A DNA stretch of 64,000 nucleotides from Acidobacteriota bacterium. Its GTDB lineage: Bacteria; Acidobacteriota; Vicinamibacteria; Vicinamibacterales; CAVVIG01. A program made the position numbers and the translations under genes. Under the pieces are notes generated by a model, which saw only the letters and a program-made list of their open reading frames with translations, was not told where the DNA came from and ran no database searches. The number at the start of each line of letters is the position of its first letter. Positions within the stretch are counted from its first letter, which is position 1. This document shows positions 1 to 7,787 of the stretch, piece after piece. Where the stretch lies: assembly GCA_018268955.1 (NCBI GenBank), contig JAFDVO010000011.1, positions 26,327 through 90,326 on the forward strand, written 5' to 3'.

Positions 1-78
1 TCCCGTCACGCCGCCACGCTGAGTGAGTGCCGCGAGCCTCGTGGATATTACAGTCGGTCAGCGCCGCACGAGTGCCGG

Positions 79-705
79 CTAGCTTTGAAAGCGATAACTC
101 TCGATGACGAGCGCGCGCGCGCCACGAAAGATCCGTCCATGTACCTCCACGCGTCGTCCGAGCAACATCTCGTTGTGGATCAATTCAGACGCGAGTTTCT
201 GCTCTACGAGATTCCAGATGCGTCCATCGTCCGTGGCTATTGCACCGTGGTGACCGATCGTTTTGCACGGAGCCTGGATGCCGTAGCGATGTTCGAGTTC
301 GCAGTCGCGGCAGAGAAGCGTTCCGGTCAAGACCACCGCACTGCTGCCGTCGAGACGCAGTGCCATCTGGTCCATCGCGTTGGCGGCGCGACTCTCCACG
401 CGCTGGTGCATCGCGAAACCCGCTGAGAGACCGACGAACAGGACCGCTGCTGCGACGGCCCGCCACGGCCGCCAGCGTGGCGCGCCAGCGGCCCTGATGC
501 GCGTCTCCAGACCCTCCGGTACATCGGTGGCTATGACGACGCGACGCACAGCCGCCTTCGTCTCGATCGCTCGTGCGGCGATTCGATCGCACGACGGGCA
601 GACGCTGCGATTTGCAGTCGCCGCCTCCATGGCGTCGGTCGCCAGTTCCTGGTCGATGTACGCATCGAGTGCGTCTCGAAACTGTGTGCAGGTCATGTGT
701 GTCAC
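79..705 (-). CDS. Anti-sigma factor with zinc-finger N-terminus and periplasmic OB-like domain
   Basis: 208 aa. It probably binds and inhibits the ECF sigma factor encoded immediately upstream. Residues 1-45 look like a zf-HC2-type anti-sigma domain with a C-x-x-C pair (CPSC), though the canonical HxxxC is not obvious. One membrane segment lies at about residues 83-100. The C-terminal 85 residues would be periplasmic and carry GTLLCRDC, a later Cys, and a beta-rich end (VEVHGRIF, VIES) resembling the small secreted protein at 1283-1642. The GTG start at 705 is preferred because GGGAG lies six bases upstream; an ATG at 696 is the alternative. The start directly follows the sigma-factor stop codon, so translation is probably coupled. 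The role is inferred from position and domain order. Confidence 0.8.
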   Translation of the reverse strand: MTHMTCTQFRDALDAYIDQELATDAMEAATANRSVCPSCDRIAARAIETKAAVRRVVIATDVPEGLETRIRAAGAPRWRPWRAVAAAVLFVGLSAGFAMHQRVESRAANAMDQMALRLDGSSAVVLTGTLLCRDCELEHRYGIQAPCKTIGHHGAIATDDGRIWNLVEQKLASELIHNEMLLGRRVEVHGRIFRGARALVIESYRFQS

Positions 706-1242
706 TCAGCGCTCCCGTGCGACGATACGCAGCGGTGGTGTGGTCTCGCGTGATCGCTCGTTAAGCAGGCGTCCCAGCATCCGGCGTCCACGGCTGATGC
801 GGGACATCACCGTGCCGACAGGGCAGTCCATCGTGGCGGCAATGTCCTGGTAGGTGAGTTCTTCGACATCCGCCAGCAGCACCGCCCACCGGTATGCGTC
901 GGGCAACTGGTCGAGCGCCCACTGCATGTCGTCCGACAGCGTCATCCGGGTCGCCTCGTGTTCCCAGTCGTATCCGGGCTGCGGCAGGTCATCCAGATCG
1001 CCGACCGGCAGTTCGAGACGAACCTTCCGCCACTGACTGATCCAGGTGTTGTGCAAGATGCGGCACAGCCAGGCGCGGCAGTTGGTGCCTGGTGTGAAGG
1101 ATCCGAAGTGGGTCCAGGCCTTGAGGTAGGTGTCCTGCGCGAGGTCTTCGGCGCGATCGGTCCCGACCATCTGCCGTGCCAGACGGTAGACCGTCGGCAA
1201 ATGGGGCATCGCGAGCGCCTCGAACTCGGACCGTTTGCGCAT
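706..1242 (-). CDS. ECF (group 4) RNA polymerase sigma factor, RpoE-like
   Basis: 178 aa, normal length for an ECF sigma factor. Region 2 is at about residues 10-75 (LARQMVGTDRAEDLAQDTYL, then the WTHF and CRAWLCRILHN segments). Region 4 is at about 110-165 (LPDAYRWAVLLADVEELTY, then the QDIAATMDCPVGTVMSRISR helix-turn-helix). It directs core RNA polymerase to a small regulon. It lies between the small secreted protein gene (upstream) and the anti-sigma gene (downstream), all on the minus strand, and the three are probably one transcript. The ECF-type promoter upstream of 1642 suggests that it transcribes its own operon and the divergent peroxiredoxin gene. Family assignment is secure; the inducing signal is unknown, though neighbours suggest thiol, redox or metal stress. 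Confidence 0.93.
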   Translation of the reverse strand: MRKRSEFEALAMPHLPTVYRLARQMVGTDRAEDLAQDTYLKAWTHFGSFTPGTNCRAWLCRILHNTWISQWRKVRLELPVGDLDDLPQPGYDWEHEATRMTLSDDMQWALDQLPDAYRWAVLLADVEELTYQDIAATMDCPVGTVMSRISRGRRMLGRLLNERSRETTPPLRIVARER

Positions 1243-1282
1243 GGGGAGTGGAGGCCACCCACGTGGCGGCCTCCATTCTGTC

Positions 1283-1642
1283 CTATTGCATCTTGATGCT
1301 GGAGACGGCGATGGTATCGCCGGACACCTTTCCGTCGACGGTGACCTTCCAATCCTTGTCGTGGTCGGTCTTCTTGATCAGGTCGAGCGCGAGGTCGTTC
1401 CCCTTCTTGTCGAACTTGAGCACCTTCTTGTCGGCGGTGACGAGGCTGTAGCCGCTCTTGACGCAGCCGTCCATGAGCAGGCACTTCTTGTCGTGGCTCT
1501 CGGTGTAGCCGGCCTCAGTGGCGTGATGCGATGAACAGGCGATGTCCATCAGCGTGCCCTTCATCGGCTGCCCTTGCGCGCCCGCGGACACCGCCAGCCC
1601 CGTCACGAGGGCGATGCCCGACACGAATCCGATCAATTTCAT
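1283..1642 (-). CDS. Small secreted Cys-containing OB-like protein
   Basis: 119 aa with a signal peptide (about residues 1-23, ending SAGAQ). The mature part begins with a GTLMDIAC motif followed by HH, two more Cys (KKCLLMDGC) and a Lys-rich beta-strand pattern ending VTVDGKVSGDTIAVSSI. The spacing GTL..C, Cys, VxVxGKV, SI also occurs in the periplasmic part of the anti-sigma factor at 79-705, so the two are probably homologous domains. The ATG at 1642 is chosen because AGGAG lies seven bases upstream and a signal peptide follows. It is the first gene of the sigma/anti-sigma operon. A metal- or thiol-related periplasmic role is inference; I do not recognise a named family. Confidence 0.8.
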   Translation of the reverse strand: MKLIGFVSGIALVTGLAVSAGAQGQPMKGTLMDIACSSHHATEAGYTESHDKKCLLMDGCVKSGYSLVTADKKVLKFDKKGNDLALDLIKKTDHDKDWKVTVDGKVSGDTIAVSSIKMQ

Positions 1643-1686
1643 GGTTCCGCTCCTGCACATGGGCCGGATCAGTCCGGCTAGTGGTA

Positions 1687-1750
1687 GAAACGCACGGCGC
1701 CGCCTGAATATTCCACCCGCGTGGAATATTTTCGCCGCCCCATGCGTTTC
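1687..1750. promoter_or_regulatory. Two back-to-back identical ECF-type promoters
   Basis: On the plus strand GGAAT (1723-1727) is followed by exactly 17 nt and CGTTTC (1745-1750). On the minus strand GGAAT (1714-1710) is followed by exactly 17 nt and CGTTTC (1692-1687). The two -35 elements form a perfect inverted repeat, AATATTCCAC (1707-1716) and GTGGAATATT (1721-1730), around CCGC. GGAAY with a CGTT-type -10 is the general layout of ECF promoters. Predicted start points are near 1755 (plus) and 1682 (minus), giving short leaders to the GTG at 1781 and the ATG at 1642. The sequence is seen directly; use by the local sigma factor is inferred. Confidence 0.75.
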
Positions 1751-1780
1751 ACCAGGAGAATGCGTTTGCGAGGAGGCTCC

Positions 1781-2947
1781 GTGCGCCAGATCCGTCACGT
1801 GTCCATGCTGGTCGTGCTGACAGCTGGGCTTCTGTCATGGCCGTACCCGGGAACCGGGCTGGCGGCTCAGGCCGCCCAGGCGGTGCGTACGAAAATCGAC
1901 GTCTCGAAACTGGGGCCGCAGGTGGGGCAGACTGTCCCGGACTTCAGCCTGACGGATCAGAACGGCAAGACGTGGACACGCCAATCAATCATGGGGCCGA
2001 AGGGCGCCATGCTGGTCTTCTACCGGTCAGCCGACTGGTGCCCGTACTGCAAAACGCAGCTTGTCGACCTGCAGAGCCGGCTCGACGCGCTGCGCGCGCA
2101 GGGCCTCGGTGTCGCCGCCATCAGCTACGACTCGGTGCCAACGCTGGCGGAGTTCGCCTCGAGGCGCAAAATTACCCTTCCGCTACTGTCAGACGCGGGC
2201 TCCGCCACGATCAAGGCGTTCGGCATCCTCAATCCGCTCCCGGAGATGGCGTTCGGTCCTGAGAAGGACAATCCCGAGGTGATCGCGGAACTCCAGAAGT
2301 ACGTGGCTGGCGGCAGGCCGAGTCCGTCGTGGGCCGGTATCGCGTTTCCCGGCACGTTCATCCTGGATCCGCAGGGCCGTGTTGTGTCCCGCTTCTTCGA
2401 GGACTACTACGTCGAGCGCAGCACGTTCTCGAACATCATGCTTCGCCTCGGGAAGGCCGCAGCGCCTGTGACGGCCACGAAGGTGACGGGCACGCACCTG
2501 ACGTTGACCACCTACCCGAGCGACAGCATTATTGCGGCCGGGAATCGCTTTTCGCTGGCGGTACAGGTGCAGCCGCAGCCCGGGGTGCACGTGTACGCTC
2601 CAGGCGCGTCCGGTTACAAGGTTATTGCGCTCTCGCTCAAGCCGCAACCGTTCGTGCGCGTGCTGCCGATGACCTACCCGGCGTCGGAAACATACTTCTT
2701 CAAGCCCCTGAACGAGCGTGTGCCCGTGTTCCAGAAGCCGGTCACACTAGTGCAGGAACTCGTGCTTGAAGGGACCGCCACCGCGCAGGCCGCCTATCGC
2801 GGTAAGGAGTCGATCACCATTGAGGGAGCGCTCGACTACCAGGCGTGTGACGACAAGGTCTGCTTCAACCCCGTGTCGGTTCCACTCTCGTGGACGATGA
2901 GCCTGAAGGCCCTGGTCACCGAGCGCGCGCCTCGGCCACCACAATAG
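1781..2947 (+). CDS. Secreted peroxiredoxin (AhpC/TSA) fused to a DsbD-alpha-like domain
   Basis: 388 aa from the GTG at 1781, which has AGGAGG four bases upstream. A signal peptide spans about residues 1-30. Residues 43-190 are a thioredoxin-fold peroxiredoxin (TVPDFSLTDQNGKTW, VFYRSADWCPYCKTQL with C87 and C90). Residues 230-375 resemble the N-terminal immunoglobulin-like domain of DsbD, including GVHVYAP and a YQACDDKVCFNP active-site-like Cys pair. This suggests a periplasmic thiol peroxidase or disulfide reductase carrying its own electron-transfer module. An in-frame GTG at 1721 lies inside the promoter and is rejected as a start. The gene is divergent from the ECF sigma operon and shares its promoter type, so oxidative or thiol-stress induction is likely. 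Confidence 0.87.
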   Translation: MRQIRHVSMLVVLTAGLLSWPYPGTGLAAQAAQAVRTKIDVSKLGPQVGQTVPDFSLTDQNGKTWTRQSIMGPKGAMLVFYRSADWCPYCKTQLVDLQSRLDALRAQGLGVAAISYDSVPTLAEFASRRKITLPLLSDAGSATIKAFGILNPLPEMAFGPEKDNPEVIAELQKYVAGGRPSPSWAGIAFPGTFILDPQGRVVSRFFEDYYVERSTFSNIMLRLGKAAAPVTATKVTGTHLTLTTYPSDSIIAAGNRFSLAVQVQPQPGVHVYAPGASGYKVIALSLKPQPFVRVLPMTYPASETYFFKPLNERVPVFQKPVTLVQELVLEGTATAQAAYRGKESITIEGALDYQACDDKVCFNPVSVPLSWTMSLKALVTERAPRPPQ

Positions 2948-2963
2948 ACTGTGCGCCGCCAGC

Positions 2964-3576
2964 TCACTCTCTGCGGCGTAGCCGCGAGTATTGAAACGAC
3001 TGCGAACTGCCCCAGGGAGTTGTGTGTACATGCAGCCTTGCATCGCACAACTCGAAGACTGAACCAAGTGCCTCTGCCAGTCGCTCTGGGGAGTACCGCC
3101 GCACCGGCAAGCCGCTGCACTTCTCTGGCCCATCTAAAGCGAACGTCGCGATGATGGCGCTACCGCCGGGTTTCAGTACATCGAGCATGTGCTGCCGGTA
3201 GCGCAGCCGCTCGTCTGCCGTCGAGGAAGTGAAAGACGGCGCGGTCATGCCAGATGTCCATGGGTTTGAGCGACCATGCGCGGGTGACATCTGCTTCGAT
3301 CCAGATTGGCGTGTGAGCGGCAGGACCGAGGCGGGCCTTGGCACGAGCCAACGCAGCCCCCGAGACGTCGAGTACGGCCAAGCAGTCGAGGCCACGCGCA
3401 GCGAGCGCGTCGACCAGGTGCGAATCGCCACCGCCGACATCAAGCACACAACTCTCAGCGTTCATCCCGGCCGCTGTCAGCATCTCCAGTGAGACGGAAG
3501 GCAGCGGCTCGAACCAGCTGACTTCCTGTTCGCTCTTCGTCGTGTAAACCTGGTTCCAGTGGGCGGCGCGCTCCAT
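2964..3576 (-). pseudogene. Class I SAM-dependent methyltransferase, frameshifted
   Basis: The 5' half (3576 to about 3230) encodes MERAAHWNQVY, the SAM motif I VLDVGGGDSHL and IWHDRAVFHFL. The 3' half continues in another frame (about 3229 to 2964) with TADERLRYRQHML, LKPGGSAIIATFALDGPEK, CSGLPVRRY and HTTPWGSSQSF. Joined, they give one about 200-aa methyltransferase typical of a small family with the WHDRAVFHFL and GPxxCSGLPVRRY motifs. One extra base, or two missing, near 3229-3232 separates the frames. It is either a real pseudogene or a sequence error. The rest of the reading frame looks well conserved, so decay, if real, is recent. The substrate is unknown. Confidence 0.8.
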
Positions 3577-3584
3577 TGCAGTCC

Positions 3585-4475
3585 TCAGCGTGTGGTCGCT
3601 CTGTTGCTTCGTGATGGGTGACGGCCGCGGACAAATCGGGAGGCGCCTGCGATGATGCCGTTCAGCACCGCCACGCGGTAGGCGTGCTCTCCGGTGTCGA
3701 ACTGGTCTCCGGTGTGGTCGCCGGAGTTGCTGACCATCGCAACGACCGCGATGGCTGCACGACGAGTCTGCGCGAACGCGAACAACGAGGCTGCCTGCAT
3801 CTCCACGGCCAAGGCCCCCGCGGACGCCCAGTGCCGCACCTGCCGGCGCGTCTCTCGATAGGGCGCGTCGGTCGTCCACACCAGCCCGCAGGAGACCGGG
3901 GCGACGGCCGCCAGGCTGTCGGCGAGGGCAGCTGTCAACAGCATGTTCGGAGCGGAGACGCGCTCGCTGGCTGGTAGGTAGTGCAAGGAAGTGCCTTCGT
4001 CCCGAACGGCTTCAGTGGCAATGACAAGACTGGGCAACGGGAGTGTCGGCGCCAGGCGGCCGGACGAGGTGAAGCCCACGACGACCTTGGCTCCTGCGGC
4101 CACTAGCTGCTCGGCTACGAGAACCGCGAATGGACCGCCAATTGTCCGGGGCACCACACCACAGCGCATCCCGTGTCTCCGCACCGCCACCATGGGAGTG
4201 TGGAAGCACGCCCACTCGGGAACGGGGCGCGAGGTGCCGTCGTCCGTCAAGCCGTCGAAGAGATCACCGTCGAAATCTAGAACACAGACCGGTGGCACTG
4301 CGACGCTCTTGAGACGTCGCGTTCTCCGGACTTCCCGCATCAGGGCATCGGCCGTGAGGACCGACGGCTGATCCAGGGCGTGGGTGTGGAGGAGCGGAAG
4401 CTGAGGGCGGTGAGCGCTCACGCGTGTCCAGCCAATCGTCTCGATACCCGCGGGGAGGCGGACGCCTCGTGCCAT
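3585..4475 (-). CDS. Nucleoside phosphorylase-like protein (PNP/UDP family)
   Basis: 296 aa from the ATG at 4475. The order of motifs resembles uridine phosphorylase-like proteins: VPPVCVLDFDGDL near the N-terminus, a Gly-rich IGGPFAVLVAEQLVAAGAKVVVGF core, and a C-terminal ALAVEMQAASLFAFAQ segment, where the conserved Glu of this superfamily contacts ribose. It would cleave nucleosides with phosphate in purine or pyrimidine salvage. The N-terminal 40 residues are poorly conserved in appearance and the true start may be anywhere between 4649 and 4370. The upstream small gene ends at 4612, so the longest start would overlap it. The gene lies in the accessory segment beside an integrase. Substrate specificity cannot be told from sequence alone. 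Confidence 0.75.
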   Translation of the reverse strand: MARGVRLPAGIETIGWTRVSAHRPQLPLLHTHALDQPSVLTADALMREVRRTRRLKSVAVPPVCVLDFDGDLFDGLTDDGTSRPVPEWACFHTPMVAVRRHGMRCGVVPRTIGGPFAVLVAEQLVAAGAKVVVGFTSSGRLAPTLPLPSLVIATEAVRDEGTSLHYLPASERVSAPNMLLTAALADSLAAVAPVSCGLVWTTDAPYRETRRQVRHWASAGALAVEMQAASLFAFAQTRRAAIAVVAMVSNSGDHTGDQFDTGEHAYRVAVLNGIIAGASRFVRGRHPSRSNRATTR

Positions 4476-4611
4476 CCCCGCACCAGAACGGCTGTCGCTG
4501 GCTCCATGGGGATTGTGGAGTCCGAGGGCATCAACGAGCCGGAGCCCAGTCTCAGTCTGGCAGTCGGCTCCGAGAGGGTCAGAAAGGGAATCATGTGTTT
4601 GACACAAGCCG

Positions 4612-4872
4612 CTAAGGGGTTGGTTGTGGCGGCATCGGCTCACAGCCACATCGGGCCAACTCTTCGGGCGGACACTTCGCGTCGCCGTACGAGCAGAACA
4701 CGCAGCAGTCGCCCGCCTTCGGACGCAGAAGCGCGCGGCACTGCGGGCACTCCCAGAAGTAGAGGCAGCGGTCCTCGGGCATCGTGTCGGCGGTGACCGT
4801 TCCGCAGTGCGGGCAGAGGAGGTGTGCGGTCAGCAACCGTTTGCTCCGTTGTGGTCGCTGCATCTTCGACAT
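4612..4872 (-). CDS. Small Cys-rich zinc-ribbon-like protein
   Basis: 86 aa if it starts at the ATG at 4872 (4863 and 4938 are alternatives; none has a clear ribosome-binding site). It has two or three Cys pairs: LLCPHCGTVT, FWECPQCRALL, then GDCCVFCSYGDAKCPP and a final CGCEP. The GDCCVFCSYG block resembles uncharacterised small proteins I recall from mobile regions, but that is memory and not checked. It is likely a metal-binding protein of unknown function. It sits between the integrase and the nucleoside phosphorylase on the same strand. Confidence 0.6.
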   Translation of the reverse strand: MSKMQRPQRSKRLLTAHLLCPHCGTVTADTMPEDRCLYFWECPQCRALLRPKAGDCCVFCSYGDAKCPPEELARCGCEPMPPQPTP

Positions 4873-5047
4873 CGTTCGCCGGAGCGCTTCACCGCGTCGA
4901 CATTCGTCAAAGCGTGGCGACCCGAGTCCGCTACCCACTGCATGACTCAGATGATACGCCTCGGCCTGCTTGAACGACTCGAGCGTCTGGCTGCTCGCAT
5001 GGACGGCGGACGAGCATGGAGAGTGCGACCGTTCTCATCGGCCGCGT

Positions 5048-6163
5048 CTAGGCCTGGGCACGAACATCCCAGATCTTCCTGACCTCTGCTTCGAGTTGGT
5101 CCTGGCGGGCCTTGACCCAAGGAGCGTAGTGACGCTCCGTGATCTTGATTGAACTGTGGCCGAGGAGCTTCGACACGCTGTCGAGCGAGACGCCCTTGAG
5201 CAGCAGCGAGACGGCAAAGGTGTCGCGGAAGCGGTGCGGATGGCAATGTGGTACCGGCGGGTCGGCCGTCTCACCAACCTTCTTGAACACACGGTCCCAG
5301 CTCTTGACCATACTCTCCCGCTGGCTGGTGCCGTCGTAGAAGAAGTACCGCTCGTTGTCGTTCTTGACGGCGGCCAGTGTCTTGACCACGTTCGGCGGCA
5401 GAGGGCAGTAGACGGGCGTCCCGGTCTTCTGCTGGTACAGGAACAGCTTGTCCTCGGCGAGCCGCTCGCGTTCCAGACATGCGGCATCCTGCATGCGTAA
5501 CCCCGAGTACCGGAGCAGAACGATCATCGGCTCGATCCTCGGGCCGTAGCGACCAAACCCTTCCATCTTGCGAGCCGCGTCCAGGAGCCGGTCGACCTCC
5601 TCGTCGGAATACGGAAGCGTCGGACGATGCGATACCTTCGTAGCCTTCAGCGGGGATGCCGGGTTGCGTTCCATCCAACCTGAGTCGACGCAGAATCGGC
5701 AGAATGCTCGCAGGTACTCCAGTCTCTTCGCAGCCGACAACGGCGAGTACGTCCAGCCGTGGCGGAAGGCGCGGAGCCGGTCAACCGTTAGATCGCGGAG
5801 TTGCCGGAAGCCCTTGCTCTTGCAGAACGGCAGCAACTTGCCCTCGAGCAGTTCGCGGCGCTTCTGAATCGTTGTTGCCGCCAGATTCCTGGTCTCCGCC
5901 TCCTTCAGGAACGCGGTGACGGCTTCCGCAATCGACGGAAGCTCAGGCTTGAGTACCCCGATTCGACCCGACGATTGCCACTGATGAACGCTGGTCGAGG
6001 CGGCCGTCCAATTGGAGGTGTTCATGCTCCGCCGCACTGCTTCGCCGCCAATCGAGCCCTGGACCCAGATCGGGCACTGGCAACGTGTCCACCGGTTGCC
6101 CTTGTCGGCGTGAGGGCACTCTGCGAGGTGTCGGCGGTACAGAGCGAGGGCGCCTTGCGGCAT
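5048..6163 (-). CDS. Tyrosine recombinase / phage-type integrase
   Basis: 371 aa. The full catalytic set is present: R223 (RYSGLRMQDA), K246 (QQKTG), H310 and R313 (PHRFRDTFA), H336 (LLGHSS) and Y346 (ERHYAPW). The N-terminus has an unusual C-x-H, C-x-C cluster (AECPHAD, RCQCPIW) at residues 16-30 that could bind a metal, followed by a core-binding SAM-like domain at about 75-170. It would integrate and excise a mobile element. A tRNA-Ser 3'-end fragment lies 131 bp upstream of its start, which fits a tRNA-targeted genomic island with the integrase beside its attachment site. The gene appears intact. Confidence 0.93.
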   Translation of the reverse strand: MPQGALALYRRHLAECPHADKGNRWTRCQCPIWVQGSIGGEAVRRSMNTSNWTAASTSVHQWQSSGRIGVLKPELPSIAEAVTAFLKEAETRNLAATTIQKRRELLEGKLLPFCKSKGFRQLRDLTVDRLRAFRHGWTYSPLSAAKRLEYLRAFCRFCVDSGWMERNPASPLKATKVSHRPTLPYSDEEVDRLLDAARKMEGFGRYGPRIEPMIVLLRYSGLRMQDAACLERERLAEDKLFLYQQKTGTPVYCPLPPNVVKTLAAVKNDNERYFFYDGTSQRESMVKSWDRVFKKVGETADPPVPHCHPHRFRDTFAVSLLLKGVSLDSVSKLLGHSSIKITERHYAPWVKARQDQLEAEVRKIWDVRAQA

Positions 6164-6294
6164 GCTACGAGCGTAATACGAGCCGAGAATTCGCGTACGA
6201 GTTATGTACGGCCAACTGAGGATTCCGTGGTTTCGTTCGATTCAATAGCGCCGTATCTACGATGTTTCTCAGGGTCTTGATCGTGAAGTAGATA

Positions 6295-6315
6295 CGAATC
6301 CCACCCTCTCCGCCA
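6295..6315 (+). other. tRNA-Ser 3'-end fragment, probable att site
   Basis: The 21 bp match the T-loop/T-stem 3' strand, acceptor 3' strand, discriminator G and encoded CCA of a bacterial tRNA-Ser (core CCCACCCTCTCCGCCA). The bases to the left cannot form the rest of a tRNA, so this is only the 3' end. Site-specific integrases commonly leave such duplicates at island ends. Because the tRNA body would lie to the left, the element side is the left side, which contains the integrase. No intact tRNA-Ser is seen in the window. Confidence 0.75.
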
Positions 6316-6658
6316 ACCTTCGCCAAGCACTCACTACGTTCGTGGCTCCGGTTGGCAGGCCACGTCCGACCGGTTTCATGCGAAGGTTGTCCTCCGCAGC
6401 CAGCGAACGACTTGTCCGCCGTAGCTGGCGAGCGCAGCGAGCGTCTGGCGGAGCTGGAAGTGAGCGATTTAGGTGAAGGAGGACCAATCGCCTCCAGCGA
6501 ACCCATCCCCTTTTTGCACGTCGCCAAACGCTCGCTTCACCCTTCGCCTGTCCCTCGCTGCGAGCGGCTCCGGAGACAAGCCGCTGGCGGCTTCGGATGG
6601 CTTCCCGTATCGACGCGCCCGCACGCCAGGGTTGTCCGGCGCGGACACGGAGCCGGTG
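6316..6658. other. Non-coding, repeat-rich DNA next to the att site
   Basis: No gene with credible codon structure is seen. The segment holds degenerate repeats of the type CGCCAAGCACTC/CGCCAAACGCTC and GGCTCCGG (near 6321-6350 and 6520-6580), and blocks such as GCTGGCGAGCGCAGCGAGCG at 6426-6445. Such sequence often surrounds island insertion points. The short open frames here look accidental. Confidence 0.5.
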
Positions 6659-7787
6659 TCATTTCACGGGCGCGTACGGCCGCCCTTTGACCTTCTCAGG
6701 CGCAAAGAAATAGTCGCGGACGTACTGGAAGTCGAACGCGCTGGTCACGGCCTCGTGCAGGTGCCGGCTCGCAGGGTCGGTCAGCTGCGCGGTCCACGAG
6801 ACGACAACCCACTGTGGTGTGTCCGTTTTGGCAGCGGCAACAGCGGCGGGATCGATCGTGTAGACCTGCAGGCGCTTGGTGCTCCCGCCGTTGCCTTCGA
6901 AGACGTCCGGCACATTCTCCAGCAAGGCATCCGGCTGCATCGTCGCGATTGTGGCTGGCTCCGAGAGGCGATCCCTGTACTTCGCCCTGTTGCTCGCGAG
7001 CGTGGCGAGCCGGCGCTGGTGTTTGGAATCGAGGTCGCCCATCAGCGCCGTGCGGGTCGTCGGGTTCGACTCCGCGTCCAGCTTCTTCTTCTGCGCCGCG
7101 TAGAGCCGCCCCACTGCAGCTTCGAGGACCGACAAGTACTCGCCCTTCGTCACGGCGACATACGGGAGCCGATTGTCCCTCGTCAACATCACGTACTTGC
7201 GGGTGCCGTTGAGAAATACGACGGGAATTGGCCGATCACCGGGTGGCCGAACAGGTCCACCGCCTTCTCGACCTCCTCCCCACCGAACGCCTGCTGTGCG
7301 AAAGGCGGCAGCGTGAAGTAGTACCGCTGCGGCGTGTTCAGGGCGTCGGTTGGCTCGCCGTAGACGCCGTTCACCATCACGCTCCAGACGATGTGGCTGT
7401 TCGAGGCGCGCACGATCTTCCCGGCGGCGTCGTGTTTGAGGTCCGTATAGATGCGTGCCAGCGCTCCGTAGCTTTGCGGCAGGTCCGCCGTGTTCTGGTT
7501 GTACGGCCCGAGCTTCTCGGACACCGACACCACCACGTCGCCGAGCCCTCCGATCGGCTGATACGTCGACTGAAGCCATCCCACCATCGTCCGGGCAACC
7601 CCGAGCTGCACCGGCGAGTAGGTGCGGGCATCAACCGTCACCGGGGTCGGCGCCGTGGGAAAGGTGACGATCCTCATCCAGCCAATGGGCTGATCCCGAA
7701 AAGTGGCAGGCGGAGCGGACTGCGCCAGGGCGGCAGGGCAGCGGCGCAGCACGCGAGTGTGACGGTCCACGCGGCGAGGGTGTTCAT
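6659..7787 (-). pseudogene. Secreted protein of unknown function, two frame disruptions
   Basis: From the ATG at 7787 the first frame gives a signal peptide (MNTLAAWTVTLACCAAAL). Near 7725 the sensible frame changes to one reading ALAQSAPPATFRDQPIGW and continues to about 7215. Near 7215-7235 it changes again to IPVVFLNGTRKYVML and runs to the stop at 6659. Joined, the product would be about 375 aa, secreted and without a family I recognise; it has a Lys-rich helical stretch (YAAQKKKLDAES) near the middle. Both disruptions are single-base shifts. They may be real decay beside the mobile region or assembly indels. Confidence 0.65.

Noticed and set aside
1721..1780. Extended start of the peroxiredoxin gene at GTG 1721
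   Set aside because: It lies inside the predicted promoter and upstream of the likely transcript start; the GTG at 1781 has AGGAGG and gives a signal peptide.
6241..6315. Complete tRNA-Ser gene
   Set aside because: Only the 3' end is present; no D-arm, anticodon arm or 5' acceptor strand can be formed from the bases to the left.
6165..6527. 120-codon open frame across the att region
   Set aside because: It runs through the tRNA fragment and repeats, and its product resembles spurious frames seen at tRNA ends.
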